This document shows, piece after piece, positions 35,480 to 45,176 of a stretch of 64,000 nt of DNA. Position 1 is the stretch's first letter, and each line of letters begins with the position of its first letter. The stretch spans positions 62,001 through 126,000 of the forward strand of contig NZ_BAMZ01000009.1 of the NCBI RefSeq assembly GCF_000964225.1, in the 5' to 3' direction. Source of the stretch: Acetobacter syzygii. Lineage in GTDB: Bacteria; Pseudomonadota; Alphaproteobacteria; Acetobacterales; Acetobacteraceae. A program made the position numbers and the translations under genes. The notes under the pieces were generated by a model. It did no database searches, had not been told where the DNA came from, and was given only the letters and a program-made list of their open reading frames with translations.

Positions 35480-35623
35480 ATGAAACGTGCGGTTCTGTTG
35501 CTGACATGCGCACTCGGGCTTTCCGCCTGTTCTATGTTCCACCATCCACCGCGCCATTTGACCAAATCCTCACAGTGGGTTCCGCTGGGCTACCACGACC
35601 ACCTGAGCAGCAGCGACAACTAA
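35480..35623 (+). CDS. Very small lipoprotein downstream of mlaF
   Basis: A 47-codon open frame begins at ATG 35480 and encodes a lipoprotein-like peptide: a basic start (MKRAV), a hydrophobic stretch and the lipobox LSAC, with Cys17 as the lipid site. The mature part is only 31 residues, rich in His, Ser and Pro, ending GYHDHLSSSDN. No known family is recognised. It lies 86 bases after mlaF on the same strand. The upstream GGAGAAAG gives a usable ribosome-binding site. The signal peptide pattern makes it more than a chance frame. Confidence 0.65.
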   Translation: MKRAVLLLTCALGLSACSMFHHPPRHLTKSSQWVPLGYHDHLSSSDN

Positions 35624-35634
35624 AACCCTCCTGA

Positions 35635-35663
35635 CCAGCCTGACCAATGCGCAGTCAGGCTGG
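35635..35663 (+). terminator. Hairpin after the small lipoprotein gene
   Basis: CCAGCCTGAC (35635-35644) pairs exactly with GTCAGGCTGG (35654-35663) around a nine-base loop, 11 bases after the stop codon. No T run follows, so the terminator call is tentative, but the position fits the end of the mlaEF transcript. Confidence 0.5.
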
Positions 35664-35906
35664 CACCAGTGCGGACCTCTGGCCACATACAACGCCAGCG
35701 CGGGTCTGTGTGTGGGGCGCGCCATCTCCATGGGAATTTCTCTTCCATGCCCCCGACCGCAACAGCTTTTTAAAATTGTAAAAATTTTCCCACAGTGTGC
35801 AGTCATGGTATGATGTGTTCCGGCTTTGCAAACGACCGGCATGAAACCCGAGGTCGGCCCTGATCGTTCAAAGCTGTAGTGTTCTCCCACGGCGCAAGGT
35901 TGCCTG

Positions 35907-38357
35907 ATGCTTCGTATGCCTGCTCGCATATTCTTTTTGCTCTCGCTTTTCCTCTTTTCCGTCCCATCTCTGGCTGGTCCAGCGGTAGCGCAGCAGGCGG
36001 CGGACCAGCCCAAGGCTGCTGCCGTCGCCAACAATGCCCCCACCCCCCTGATTATGAGCGCGCAGGATATTGTCTCTGACCAGACACTGGACGAAATCGG
36101 GGCAGAAATACGCGCCATCTACAAAAGCGGCATTGCGGAACAGAACACGGGGCACAGCGCAATTGATCTGAGCGTTCTGCTCCAGCGGGCTTCCGCCGTG
36201 GCAACACAAACTGACAGGCTGATAACGCGCATAAAACCGTATCAGGACATTTATCAGAACTTTGTGGACATTCTGGGCAAACCACCCGCCAAGGATGCCC
36301 CGCCAGAAGCTCCGTCCATTACCGAACAGCGCGAAAGCCTGAACAAGCGGCAGAACGATATTTCTGCCCGCCTGACACGGCTAAAGCTGTATCAGGTTGA
36401 AGCACAGCAACTGGTCAACGAACTGCGCCAGCATGATAGCGCCATCCAGCAGGCTACACTTTGGCAGCAGCTCCCCTCGCCACTGGGGATCAACTTCTGG
36501 TCCCAGTTCGTACAGACCGCCCCACAGGATGGGCGCAGGCTGAACGCACTGGGAGCAGAAACACTGGCCATGCTGGCCACAGCCCTGACTGGCAAACGCA
36601 TTTTTATTACTCTGGCCGGTCTTGGGGCATCCCTGCTGTTACTGGCGGCATGGATATTTGCGCGCAAAACCGTAAGGCTGCTGATCACCCGCTTTTTGCC
36701 TGAAGGGCGTGTACGCCCCATAGCCGCAACCGTTGTGTGCGGGCTGATCAGTGTGCTGGCCTGCACAATTTCGTTTCAGGTGTTCTGGAACACACTGGCG
36801 TTTGACAACCCCGCAGTCGGGGACGATCTGGACCAGCTTGCCAGTATGGTTGCCACACAGGCCCCCCTGTGTGGTCTGGTGCTGGAGCTTGGCTTCTGCT
36901 TCCTGAGCAGCAAGGCGGAATGGCGGGTTTTTGCCATGTCAGACGATCTGGCGCGTAGCCTGCGGCTCTTCCCCGCATGGCTGGCCATTGCCATGATCGT
37001 ACGCGGCATTTTGCGCTATGTGGACACACAGAGTGGCCTGTCCCTGCTGAGTGTGCAGCTTATGGATGGGCTGTATACGCTGGCTGTTAGCCCGCTTCTG
37101 TTTGCCATTCCCCGCAAGCTCCGCCTCACCGCTGCGCAGGATCAGGATACAGAGGCAGATGCGGAGCAAGGCAAAGCCGACCAATCCCCTCCGCTGGCAC
37201 AATTCCTGCGTAGCATGGCCATGGGCATTTCCATCATCTGCTGGATTGCGGTGCTGTCGGGTTATATTCCCCTTGCTTACACCCTTATTTCCTGGGTGAG
37301 CGTTATGGCATTAAGCATGACAACACTTTTGCTGTTGTCCATGCTCACAACCGCCATGGGGGGAGCCTTATTTGCCTCCCGCGCACCTCTGGGTCGCCAT
37401 CTGGTGGAACTGGGCCTGCCCCCACGCCTGATTAACCAGGCCAGTATTCTTATTCCGGGTCTGGTCAATGTGCTGCTGCTGGCCGTAGCCTATGCCGTGG
37501 CAACATCCGGCGCCAATTTTGACCCACCCCAGATATGGCAGCAACTCTATTCCCTGTTCCATGGAACGGAGGACAACAATACATCCTCGGTTTCGCTGGA
37601 TGCTATTTTGCTCTGTGTAGCGTTACCGCTGGCTGGGTATCAGGCCATAAAAATTGTAAAATCATGGTTCCAGCAAAGGTTTTTCCCCGCCACCAATCTA
37701 GATATTGGTGCACAGGCTTCCATTTTGAGCATTCTGGGCTATGCCGCATGGATTTTAATTGGTCTGGCCATGCTGGCGGTCCTTGGTGTTACGGTCAAAA
37801 GCATGACATGGGTTGTCAGTGCTCTTTCCGTCGGGATTGGCTTTGGCCTGCAATCCATTGTGCAGAACTTTGTGTCTGGCATTATTCTTATGGCCGAACG
37901 CCCTGTGTCGGTGGGGGATGTTGTGACCATTGCCGGAGTAACCGGCAAGGTGGAACGCATTAGTGTACGTTCAACAGACATCAGGCTGGATGACAAATCC
38001 ACCATGATCGTACCAAATTCGCAGTTCATTACATCAGCGGTCAAAAATGCCACACGGGCGCAAAAACCCGGTGTTTTTACCGTGGAGCTGGATCTGCCCT
38101 TTGCATCCGACCTGAACAAGGCCAGCAGCGTGGTCATTGCCACGCTCAGCGCCTGTGCGGATACAGACCCGGACAGCCCGCCCACAGTGACCATGACCTC
38201 TGTTGCCGATGGCTCCGCCATACTGACCGGTTCCGCCAAAGCACGGGATGGGGTGGAAATAAAAACGGCCCGCAGCAGCGCACTTTTTGCAATATGGCAG
38301 GCTTTTCAGGAAAACGAAATTCCTGTGACCTTCCGGCAGACCGTGCGCGCATCTTAA
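35907..38357 (+). CDS. Large mechanosensitive channel (MscS family, DUF3772 type)
   Basis: The 816-residue protein has a signal peptide (residues about 1-29), a long periplasmic domain with coiled-coil character (about 45-200) of the DUF3772 kind, then around ten membrane segments and a C-terminal MscS channel domain. The pore helix and beta domain are recognisable: VGIGFGLQSIVQNFVSG near 645-660, then RPVSVGDVV and VPNSQFI. It would release solutes under hypo-osmotic shock. The multi-helix layout resembles YbiO and YjeP-like channels. Confidence 0.92.
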   Translation: MLRMPARIFFLLSLFLFSVPSLAGPAVAQQAADQPKAAAVANNAPTPLIMSAQDIVSDQTLDEIGAEIRAIYKSGIAEQNTGHSAIDLSVLLQRASAVATQTDRLITRIKPYQDIYQNFVDILGKPPAKDAPPEAPSITEQRESLNKRQNDISARLTRLKLYQVEAQQLVNELRQHDSAIQQATLWQQLPSPLGINFWSQFVQTAPQDGRRLNALGAETLAMLATALTGKRIFITLAGLGASLLLLAAWIFARKTVRLLITRFLPEGRVRPIAATVVCGLISVLACTISFQVFWNTLAFDNPAVGDDLDQLASMVATQAPLCGLVLELGFCFLSSKAEWRVFAMSDDLARSLRLFPAWLAIAMIVRGILRYVDTQSGLSLLSVQLMDGLYTLAVSPLLFAIPRKLRLTAAQDQDTEADAEQGKADQSPPLAQFLRSMAMGISIICWIAVLSGYIPLAYTLISWVSVMALSMTTLLLLSMLTTAMGGALFASRAPLGRHLVELGLPPRLINQASILIPGLVNVLLLAVAYAVATSGANFDPPQIWQQLYSLFHGTEDNNTSSVSLDAILLCVALPLAGYQAIKIVKSWFQQRFFPATNLDIGAQASILSILGYAAWILIGLAMLAVLGVTVKSMTWVVSALSVGIGFGLQSIVQNFVSGIILMAERPVSVGDVVTIAGVTGKVERISVRSTDIRLDDKSTMIVPNSQFITSAVKNATRAQKPGVFTVELDLPFASDLNKASSVVIATLSACADTDPDSPPTVTMTSVADGSAILTGSAKARDGVEIKTARSSALFAIWQAFQENEIPVTFRQTVRAS

Positions 38358-38423
38358 ATTTTAAAAAATACCATGCCTTGCACACCACCAGTTCCTTGGC
38401 ATTGGTGTGCAGGCCACCACAAA

Positions 38424-38457
38424 AAAAACCGGCCCCAACAAGGAGGCCGGTTTTTTT
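38424..38457. terminator. Intrinsic terminator between MscS and dnaB
   Basis: AAAAACCGGCC (38424-38434) pairs with GGCCGGTTTTT (38445-38455), and the T run goes on to 38457. A and T runs on both sides suit termination from both convergent genes. Confidence 0.85.
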
Positions 38458-38484
38458 ACGGACAAATCCGTTATCCAATCATCC

Positions 38485-39981
38485 TCACTGTTCGTGAATA
38501 TTATCCAGATCGGCAAAGCGTGTGTATTCGCCTTCAAAGAACAGATGGATGGTGCCTGTTGGTCCATGCCGCTGTTTTTCCAGAATCAGCTCAGCTTTAT
38601 TATGGACCAGCCCCATCTTGCGCTGCCACTCTTCCAGCGCGACTGAGTATTTATCCATGGAATCGTAGGCTGTTTCCTTGGGCATACGCTGTTGCAGGTA
38701 ATACTCGTCTCGATAAACAAACATGACCGCATCCGCATCCTGCTCAATGGAGCCTGATTCTCGCAGATCGGACAGCATGGGCCGCTTGTCTTCACGGCTT
38801 TCTACCTGACGGGACAACTGGGAGAGTGCAATAACCGGCACCTCCAGTTCCTTGGCAATAGCCTTGAGTCCCTGTGTAATCATGGAAATTTCGAGCACGC
38901 GGCTTTCAGGCCGGGTGCCAACCGATGGGCGCATAAGCTGGAGGTAATCCACCACAATCAAACTTAAACCCTGCGTGCGCTTAAGGCGGCGGCACCGGGT
39001 ACGCATGGCGGAGAGCGAAATAGCTGGCGTATCATCAATCAGCAAAGGCAGGCTGGCCAGTTCGTGACTGACCCGGACAAACCGGTCAAATTCCTTTTGC
39101 CCAATATCCCCCCGGCGGATGCGTTCGCCCGAAACTTCCGCCTGCTCGGACAAAATACGTGTTGCAAGCTGCTCAGCGGACATTTCGAGCGAGAAGATCG
39201 CAACAGACCCTTTGGGCTTGCCCCCTTTTTCCTCAGCTTCCTCCATAAGGGCGCGTGCTGCGGAAAACGCTATTTTGGTAGCCAGAGCCGTTTTACCCAT
39301 GGCAGGACGACCCGCCAGAATAAGCAGATCCGAAGGATGCAGGCCGCCGGTTCTTTTATCCAGATCCCGCAGACCGGATGTCAGGCCCGTAACGTGCCCT
39401 TCGCTCTGGAAGGCGAGTGCGGCAACATTGATGGCCCCTGTAAGAGCTTTGTTAAATGCAACAAAATCGCCCTCCTTGCCTTTTTCGGTTGCCAGTTTGA
39501 ACAGGGCTTCTTCCCCCGCTTCAATCTGGTCCGGGCCGGACAGGTCCCCCGTTGCACCAAAGGCGTTGTTTACAACGGTCTCACCAATATCAATCAACTG
39601 GCGGCGTATCCACGCATCATGGATGGCACGCCCGTAATCCCCGGCGTTGATAATCCCCACCATGGAGGTCAGCAGTTTGGCCAGATAAGCCATGCCACCG
39701 ACGCTATCGAGCATTCCGGAATTTTCCAGCTCTGCGCGCATGGTCACAGGGTCGGCCAGTTGGCCGTTTTCTATCCTGCGGGCAATAGCGGCATACAGCT
39801 GACCATTAACACGGTTGGCAAAATGCTCCCCGGCCAGAAAGTCGGAAACCCGGTCATACGCACGATTGTTGGTTAGCAATGCCCCCAGCAACGCCTGTTC
39901 CGCCTCTATGTTGGCGGGGGGCTGGCGCAAGGTCAAACCTAGCAGGCCGTCATCTTTGGGTTTGTCAGTTTCTGTTGTCAT
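38485..39981 (-). CDS. dnaB: Replicative DNA helicase DnaB
   Basis: The 498-residue protein unwinds DNA at the replication fork as a hexamer. The N-terminal helical domain (residues about 20-125) is followed by a RecA-like motor with Walker A GRPAMGKT near residue 224, a DYLQLM Walker B segment and a late SQLSRQVE stretch. The length is normal and no intein is present. The start ATG 39981 is favoured; a GTG two codons upstream is possible. It converges on the MscS gene and follows gmk on the same strand by about 70 bases. Confidence 0.97.
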   Translation of the reverse strand: MTTETDKPKDDGLLGLTLRQPPANIEAEQALLGALLTNNRAYDRVSDFLAGEHFANRVNGQLYAAIARRIENGQLADPVTMRAELENSGMLDSVGGMAYLAKLLTSMVGIINAGDYGRAIHDAWIRRQLIDIGETVVNNAFGATGDLSGPDQIEAGEEALFKLATEKGKEGDFVAFNKALTGAINVAALAFQSEGHVTGLTSGLRDLDKRTGGLHPSDLLILAGRPAMGKTALATKIAFSAARALMEEAEEKGGKPKGSVAIFSLEMSAEQLATRILSEQAEVSGERIRRGDIGQKEFDRFVRVSHELASLPLLIDDTPAISLSAMRTRCRRLKRTQGLSLIVVDYLQLMRPSVGTRPESRVLEISMITQGLKAIAKELEVPVIALSQLSRQVESREDKRPMLSDLRESGSIEQDADAVMFVYRDEYYLQQRMPKETAYDSMDKYSVALEEWQRKMGLVHNKAELILEKQRHGPTGTIHLFFEGEYTRFADLDNIHEQ

Positions 39982-40051
39982 AGTCACATCAATGGCCTGT
40001 CACGGATACGGATTGGTGCAGAGCACCCGAATATGGGGCACCCCCTGTGGT

Positions 40052-40702
40052 TCAGGCACCAAATGTTGCTACAAAATCGGCAAGGCCTGTTTGCCTGCGC
40101 GTTAACAGACGCCCTGCCACAAGGACGGAACGGGCCTCAGCAATGGCACGGTCAAGCTCTGTGTTCACAATCACGGAGTCAAACTCCTGCCAGTGCGAAA
40201 TTTCATCACGCGCAGCAGCCATACGGCGCGCTATTTCCTCCGGATGGTCAGAGCCACGGCCCGTCAACCTGCGTTCAAGCTCCGCCAGAGAGGGCGGCAG
40301 TACAAACAGGCTGACCACATCATCCGGCAATGCCTGCCGGATCTGGCGGTGACCCTGCCAGTCTATATCAAACACCATATCATGCCCTTCAGCGAGGGCC
40401 TGCTCCACTGGAGCACGCGGCGTGCCGTAACCACGACCGAACACAGTGGCCCACTCCAACAGTTCACCAGCCTGCGCCATGGCTTCAAACTGCTCCATGG
40501 TGCGGAAGTAGTAATGCACGCCTTCCTTTTCCCCCGGACGGGGCTGGCGGGTCGTCACCGAGACCGAATGCTTGAGTTTAGGGTCCGAGGCACGGAGCGC
40601 ATTGGCAATAGTTGATTTGCCAGCCCCCGATGGGGCGGAAATAACAAGGCATACACCCCGCCGCGTTGCATGACCCGGATGAGCCGTTCCATTGTGCGCC
40701 AT
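40052..40702 (-). CDS. gmk: Guanylate kinase
   Basis: The 216-residue enzyme phosphorylates GMP to GDP. The P-loop SAPSGAGKST lies near residue 23, then SVSVTTRQPRPGE and the GMP-binding YYF segment. The family-typical FDIDWQG follows. The start ATG 40702 is chosen; an upstream GTG at 40717 would add five residues. It is divergent from the SDR gene across a 110-base gap. Confidence 0.96.
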   Translation of the reverse strand: MAHNGTAHPGHATRRGVCLVISAPSGAGKSTIANALRASDPKLKHSVSVTTRQPRPGEKEGVHYYFRTMEQFEAMAQAGELLEWATVFGRGYGTPRAPVEQALAEGHDMVFDIDWQGHRQIRQALPDDVVSLFVLPPSLAELERRLTGRGSDHPEEIARRMAAARDEISHWQEFDSVIVNTELDRAIAEARSVLVAGRLLTRRQTGLADFVATFGA

Positions 40703-40812
40703 GTTGCTTTTTAACACCCTGCCTGTTCAAACTTACGGACGTGCCCCCTACATGCCAGAAGCCGCCATGCTGCGCCACCGCACACTGTGCCACAAGGAAA
40801 GGCTGATCCACC

Positions 40813-41637
40813 ATGAAGCACGATAGAATTCTGATAACCGGCGCTTCCTCCGGGTTGGGGCAGGCTTTATCCCTAACGCTGGCCCGCCCGGGCCGCACCC
40901 TATGGCTGGGAGGACGCAACCCGGAGCGGTTGAACAAAACTGCCCGCGACTGCATCAGCCGTGGCGCTGCCGTGCACCTGAACCTGTGCGATGTTACCGA
41001 CCGCCATGCCATGGCAGACTGGGTGCAGGGCACAAGGGGGCTGGATATGGTTCTGGCCTGCGCGGGCATTACCGGCGGCACCCGCAAACCCCAAGGGGCA
41101 GATACTCCGGCAACCGAATCCCCGGCCCAAATCCGCAGAATTTTTGAAACAGACCTGTACGGTGTGCTCAACACCGTTCTTCCCGCACTTGAGCTTATGC
41201 AGGGCCAGCCCCGGGCGACCGATGGCCTGCGCGGGCGAATCTGTGCCATTTCCTCCGTTGCTGGCCTTGTTTCTTTTCCCGGCACCCCATCTTACAGTGC
41301 CGCCAAGGCGGCTGTGGACCGCTTTATGGTTGCAACGGGGGGGAACACCAAAAAAGCCGGTATTCTGCTCAGTTCGGTTGTTTGCGGTTTTCTGGACACA
41401 CCCATGGTGGCGCGCAACACCTTCCCCATGCCCGGTCTTACGGATGTTAACAGTGCCTGCCGTCGGATTTTACGCGGACTGGCACGCAATGAGCGGCGTA
41501 TTACCTTTCCGCTCTGGCTTGCAGCAGGCTCCCGTTTGATGGATTTACTGCCCATCAAACTAGCCGAAGCCTATTACAACAACCAGCCAGCCGGAGCACC
41601 GGGCAGTATGCCGGAGCCGGAGCCGGATCTGGGCTGA
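40813..41637 (+). CDS. Short-chain dehydrogenase/reductase
   Basis: The 274-residue protein is a classical SDR. The NAD(P)-binding TGASSGLG is at the N-terminus, the ACAGI segment (a form of NAG) follows, and the active site has a Ser in AISSVAG and a Tyr-x-x-x-Lys in YSAAK. A basic residue after beta 2 (GGRNPERL) favours NADP. The C-terminal 60 residues are hydrophobic and may touch the membrane. The substrate cannot be told. It is divergent from gmk and converges on rlmB. Confidence 0.9.
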   Translation: MKHDRILITGASSGLGQALSLTLARPGRTLWLGGRNPERLNKTARDCISRGAAVHLNLCDVTDRHAMADWVQGTRGLDMVLACAGITGGTRKPQGADTPATESPAQIRRIFETDLYGVLNTVLPALELMQGQPRATDGLRGRICAISSVAGLVSFPGTPSYSAAKAAVDRFMVATGGNTKKAGILLSSVVCGFLDTPMVARNTFPMPGLTDVNSACRRILRGLARNERRITFPLWLAAGSRLMDLLPIKLAEAYYNNQPAGAPGSMPEPEPDLG

Positions 41638-41687
41638 AGCCATTAAATCAAGGCTACGGGCAGAACCTCGCGCGCCCTGCCATCCGG

Positions 41688-42539
41688 TTATTTTGCGCCA
41701 GGCATTCCCCGGCGCACCAGTTCGTACAACCCAACGGCTGCCGCCACGGATACATTCAGGCTTTCCATATCACCGGGCATGTACAGACCGGCAATTTCAT
41801 CACAGCTCTCACGCGTCAGGCGGCGCAGGCCGCGGCCTTCCGCGCCCAGAACCAGCGCCACACGCCGTCCGTCAAACCCGGCACCATTAAGGATTGATCC
41901 GCCAGCATCCAGCCCTACGGTCCAGCACCCTGCTTTTTGGAGCATTTCTATAGCGCGGGACAGATTAACCTCACGCACAAACGGCACTGTTTCCAGCGCA
42001 CCGGATGCGGCCTTGGCCAGAACGGCTGTCTCTTCTGGGGCATTGCGGTCCTGCACCACAATGCAAGCGGCACCAAAGGCTGCTGCCGACCGCAAAATAG
42101 CCCCCACATTGCGTGGGTCTGTAACCTGATCCAGCACCAGCACCGGCCCGGGGCGTTCGAGCGCCTCCTCCAGCGAGAGCGAGGGCAGAATATGCGCCAG
42201 CATGGCTACACCCTGGTGCACTGCCTCCGGCCCCAGCAGGTCATCCAGCCGGGCGCGCTGCACCAGTTCGGGGGCTACCCGCAAGCCGCGCCCACCAGAA
42301 CGGGCTGCTTCTTCCAGTGCGGGATGTTCGGCCTCGGTCACCAGTAAGCGTTCGTACACCCTGCGTGGATTTGCCAAGGCCGCAGCCACGGCATGTGTGC
42401 CAAACAGCCAGCATTTACCCACGGGTGCGGAAGGCCCGCCTTCGCGCCCACCACCATGGCCGGAGGAGCGGGATCTGCGGGCGGGGCGGGCAACTTTGCG
42501 GGGGTTCTGCATGGACAAACGGTTCCGGATTTGGGTCAC
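41688..42539 (-). CDS. rlmB: 23S rRNA guanosine-2'-O-methyltransferase (TrmH/SPOUT family)
   Basis: The 283-residue protein has an N-terminal substrate-binding domain (residues about 40-115, GTHAVAAALANPRR) and a SPOUT methyltransferase domain. The knot motifs are VTDPRNVGAILRSAAAFGA, LVLGAEGRGLRRL and the late ESLNVSVAAAV. RlmB methylates G2251 of 23S rRNA. The GTG at 42539 is chosen because GGGAGAGGCAGA lies just upstream; the ATG at 42512 has no ribosome-binding site. The first 40 residues are a basic, disordered tail that may hold RNA. Other TrmH-type members cannot be fully excluded. Confidence 0.9.
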   Translation of the reverse strand: MTQIRNRLSMQNPRKVARPARRSRSSGHGGGREGGPSAPVGKCWLFGTHAVAAALANPRRVYERLLVTEAEHPALEEAARSGGRGLRVAPELVQRARLDDLLGPEAVHQGVAMLAHILPSLSLEEALERPGPVLVLDQVTDPRNVGAILRSAAAFGAACIVVQDRNAPEETAVLAKAASGALETVPFVREVNLSRAIEMLQKAGCWTVGLDAGGSILNGAGFDGRRVALVLGAEGRGLRRLTRESCDEIAGLYMPGDMESLNVSVAAAVGLYELVRRGMPGAK

Positions 42540-42718
42540 TCTGCCTCTCCCCTAGCGCATGAGCGGGGTCTCCGCCTATCCCCACAACACGGTATGATGC
42601 GCTTTGGTGAGTAAAGATCAGAACCATGAACACGCACGGGAATGGACATTCCCCCCCCACGGCGGTAATCCGTCTGATGCAAAGCAGCCTAGACGCAACA
42701 GCAGAACAGGAGCGCCTT

Positions 42719-43378
42719 ATGTCCGCAGCTCAGGGCCCATGTGCTGGCGCCATTACCCTGCACAAAAATGACCTGCCCGACCACATGCGCTTTACAGGCT
42801 CCATTGCCGTGGACACGGAAACCATGGGCCTCAACCCCCATAGGGACAGGCTGTGCCTTGTCCAGATTTCCAGCGGGGATGGTACGGCCCATCTGGTGCA
42901 GCTTATCCCCTCATCCCTTGGTGGTCAGGGCTATGACTGCCCCAACCTCAAACGCGTTCTGGCGGACCCGAGCATAACCAAAATCATGCATTATGCGCGC
43001 TTTGATGTCCGTATTCTGCAACATGCTCTGGGTATTACGGTCAGCCCTGTTGTCTGCACCAAAATTGCGGCCCGCCTTGTCCGTACCTTTACAGACCGCC
43101 ACGGACTGGCGGCCCTCTGCCGGGACCTGCTGGGCGTTGACCTGAGCAAACAGCAGCAAAGCTCGGACTGGGGTGCACGTGAGCTCAAGCCCGAACAGCT
43201 GGCCTATGCCGCATCGGACGTGCTTTACCTGCATGACCTGTGGCATAAGCTTTCCACCCTTCTGGACCGCGAAAACAGGCGCGATATTGCCCAAGCGTGC
43301 TACGACTTTTTGCCAACACGGGCACGGCTGGACATGCTGGGTTATGAGGACCCGGACATTTTCTCCCATCGCGCCTGA
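42719..43378 (+). CDS. rnd: Ribonuclease D, short alphaproteobacterial form
   Basis: The 219-residue protein is a 3'-5' exonuclease of the DEDDy type. The motifs are visible: DTETMGLNP (Exo I), the Exo II aspartate in HYARFDVRIL, and Exo III with YAASDVLYL. HRDC domains of E. coli RNase D are absent, as is usual in this class. The start at ATG 42719 has CAGGAG upstream and gives the usual length; an ATG at 42626 would add 31 residues with no family match. It precedes kdsD by 47 bases and may share its transcript. Confidence 0.9.
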   Translation: MSAAQGPCAGAITLHKNDLPDHMRFTGSIAVDTETMGLNPHRDRLCLVQISSGDGTAHLVQLIPSSLGGQGYDCPNLKRVLADPSITKIMHYARFDVRILQHALGITVSPVVCTKIAARLVRTFTDRHGLAALCRDLLGVDLSKQQQSSDWGARELKPEQLAYAASDVLYLHDLWHKLSTLLDRENRRDIAQACYDFLPTRARLDMLGYEDPDIFSHRA

Positions 43379-43425
43379 GCAAACGTACCCTGCTGCTCCT
43401 TCTGGCTATCGGACCCACCTGACGC

Positions 43426-44439
43426 ATGACAACACCCCTCCCCTCCAGTGTAACGGCACCCACCACAGCGGGCATGGATGCCGCAACGACCGTGCGCATG
43501 GAACAGGCCGGGCTGGATGCGCTGGCTCATGCCTTTGAAGACCCCAACGGACTGGGAGGCACCTTCAGCCGGGCGGTAGAAATTCTATTGGGTATTCAGG
43601 GCCGGGTTGTTGTAACCGGCATTGGCAAATCGGGGCATGTTGCACGCAAAATACAGGCCACTCTGGCCTCTACTGGCACACCGTCCCTGTACGTTCACCC
43701 GGCTGAAGCCTCTCACGGGGACTTGGGCATGGTGCAACCCGATGATGCCATTCTGGCTTTTTCCAACTCGGGTGAGACCACGGAACTGGGCGACATTGCC
43801 GCCCATGCCCTGCGCACCGGCCAACCCCTGCTGGCCGTAACCAGCAAAGCAACGTCCACCCTGGCAACCACGGCCACCCTGGCCTTGACCCTGCCTGCCA
43901 TGCCCGAAGCCTGCCCCATGGGGCTGGCCCCCACGACCAGTACTCTCATGCAGCTGGCGTTTGGCGATGCTCTGGCTGTGGCCCTGCTGCGCTACAGGGG
44001 TTTTACGGCAACGCAATTCGGGGTTTTCCACCCCGGTGGCAGGCTTGGCGCACGCCTGCTAACAGTGCGCGATGTCATGCACACTGGTAACGCCATGCCC
44101 CTGACCGCCCCCGGCACGCCCATGCGCGATGTCATTATGGAAATGACGCACAAGGCGCTAGGCTGCGTTGGCATTGTGGGGCAGAATGGGGAACTGGCAG
44201 GGCTGATCACGGATGGTGACCTGCGCCGCGCGCTGGACCACGACCTAACAACCACACTGGCACAGAACATAATGAACCCAAGGCCGCTTACCATAAACCC
44301 GGATGCCCTTGCTTCCGAGGCGTTGCAGGTCATGAATGCACGCAAGCGGCCCGTTACCTCCCTTTTTGTTCTTAATGCCGACCGCCAGCCCATTGGGGTT
44401 GTACATCTGCACGACCTGATCCGCGCAGGTGTTGGATGA
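43426..44439 (+). CDS. kdsD: Arabinose-5-phosphate isomerase
   Basis: The 337-residue enzyme turns ribulose-5-phosphate into arabinose-5-phosphate, the first step to Kdo of LPS. The SIS domain (residues about 40-190) has VTGIGKSGHVARK and HPAEASHGDLGM, with the His-Gly of the active site. Two CBS domains follow (about 210-330). The stop overlaps lptC by four bases, so Kdo synthesis and LPS export genes are co-translated, as in many Gram-negative bacteria. Confidence 0.95.
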   Translation: MTTPLPSSVTAPTTAGMDAATTVRMEQAGLDALAHAFEDPNGLGGTFSRAVEILLGIQGRVVVTGIGKSGHVARKIQATLASTGTPSLYVHPAEASHGDLGMVQPDDAILAFSNSGETTELGDIAAHALRTGQPLLAVTSKATSTLATTATLALTLPAMPEACPMGLAPTTSTLMQLAFGDALAVALLRYRGFTATQFGVFHPGGRLGARLLTVRDVMHTGNAMPLTAPGTPMRDVIMEMTHKALGCVGIVGQNGELAGLITDGDLRRALDHDLTTTLAQNIMNPRPLTINPDALASEALQVMNARKRPVTSLFVLNADRQPIGVVHLHDLIRAGVG

Positions 44440-45173
44440 CCAACACACCCGACAAACGCCCACAACGCGACGACTACGCCCGTTCCGCGGCAGATAACAG
44501 ACAGCGGCGCGAACACATTGCTGGCGCATCCATCAAACGTACTCCACCGGACCCGGTCAAACTTGCGCGCCGCCGTATGGTGCTCCGCTGGGCCAAGTGG
44601 GTGCTGCCTGCCACAGCTCTGCTGCTTTTATCCGCCATAGCCATATGGCCGGAGGTTGAACGTCTGGTAAGTGCTAACCAAACCACCATTCGTGAGTTGA
44701 GCAAGGTCAAGATAGAAAGCGGCAATCTGATCGGAGCCACATACCGTGGAGTGGATGAACACGACCGTCCGTTCATGATCACGGCCGATGTCGTCCATCA
44801 GGCAACGGACAGCAGGCTGGACCTGACTGACCCCGTGGCCGATATTCTGACCCAGGGTGGAGACTGGCTTATGGTCCGATCGGAAAAAGGCGTTTACATG
44901 CAGCACGCACAGATTCTTGACCTGACCGGAGAAGTCACCCTGTACCGAGACGATGGGCTGATGATGCACACACCTATTGCGGATGTTGACGTAAAACGCA
45001 GCATTATTGCATCCGACTCATGGGTGCGGGCTGAAGGGCCATTTGGTGTGCTGGACGCGCAGGGGTTCCTGCTGAGCCAGCATGAAGGCATTGCCCAATT
45101 CCGTGGCCCGGGCCGACTGATCCTGAATGATGACCGCCAGAATGATGCCACAACTGGCAAAAAGGCATCCTGA
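44436..45173 (+). CDS. lptC: LPS export periplasmic protein LptC
   Basis: The 245-residue protein is anchored in the inner membrane by one helix (about residues 48-68, WAKWVLPATALLLLSA) and has a periplasmic beta-jellyroll. It passes LPS from the LptBFG transporter to LptA. Sequence conservation of LptC is low; the call rests on the anchor, the fold pattern (GATYRGVDEHDRPFMITAD) and the place between kdsD and lptA. The N-terminal 45 residues are basic and cytoplasmic. Confidence 0.92.
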   Translation: MTNTPDKRPQRDDYARSAADNRQRREHIAGASIKRTPPDPVKLARRRMVLRWAKWVLPATALLLLSAIAIWPEVERLVSANQTTIRELSKVKIESGNLIGATYRGVDEHDRPFMITADVVHQATDSRLDLTDPVADILTQGGDWLMVRSEKGVYMQHAQILDLTGEVTLYRDDGLMMHTPIADVDVKRSIIASDSWVRAEGPFGVLDAQGFLLSQHEGIAQFRGPGRLILNDDRQNDATTGKKAS

Positions 45174-45176
45174 AGT

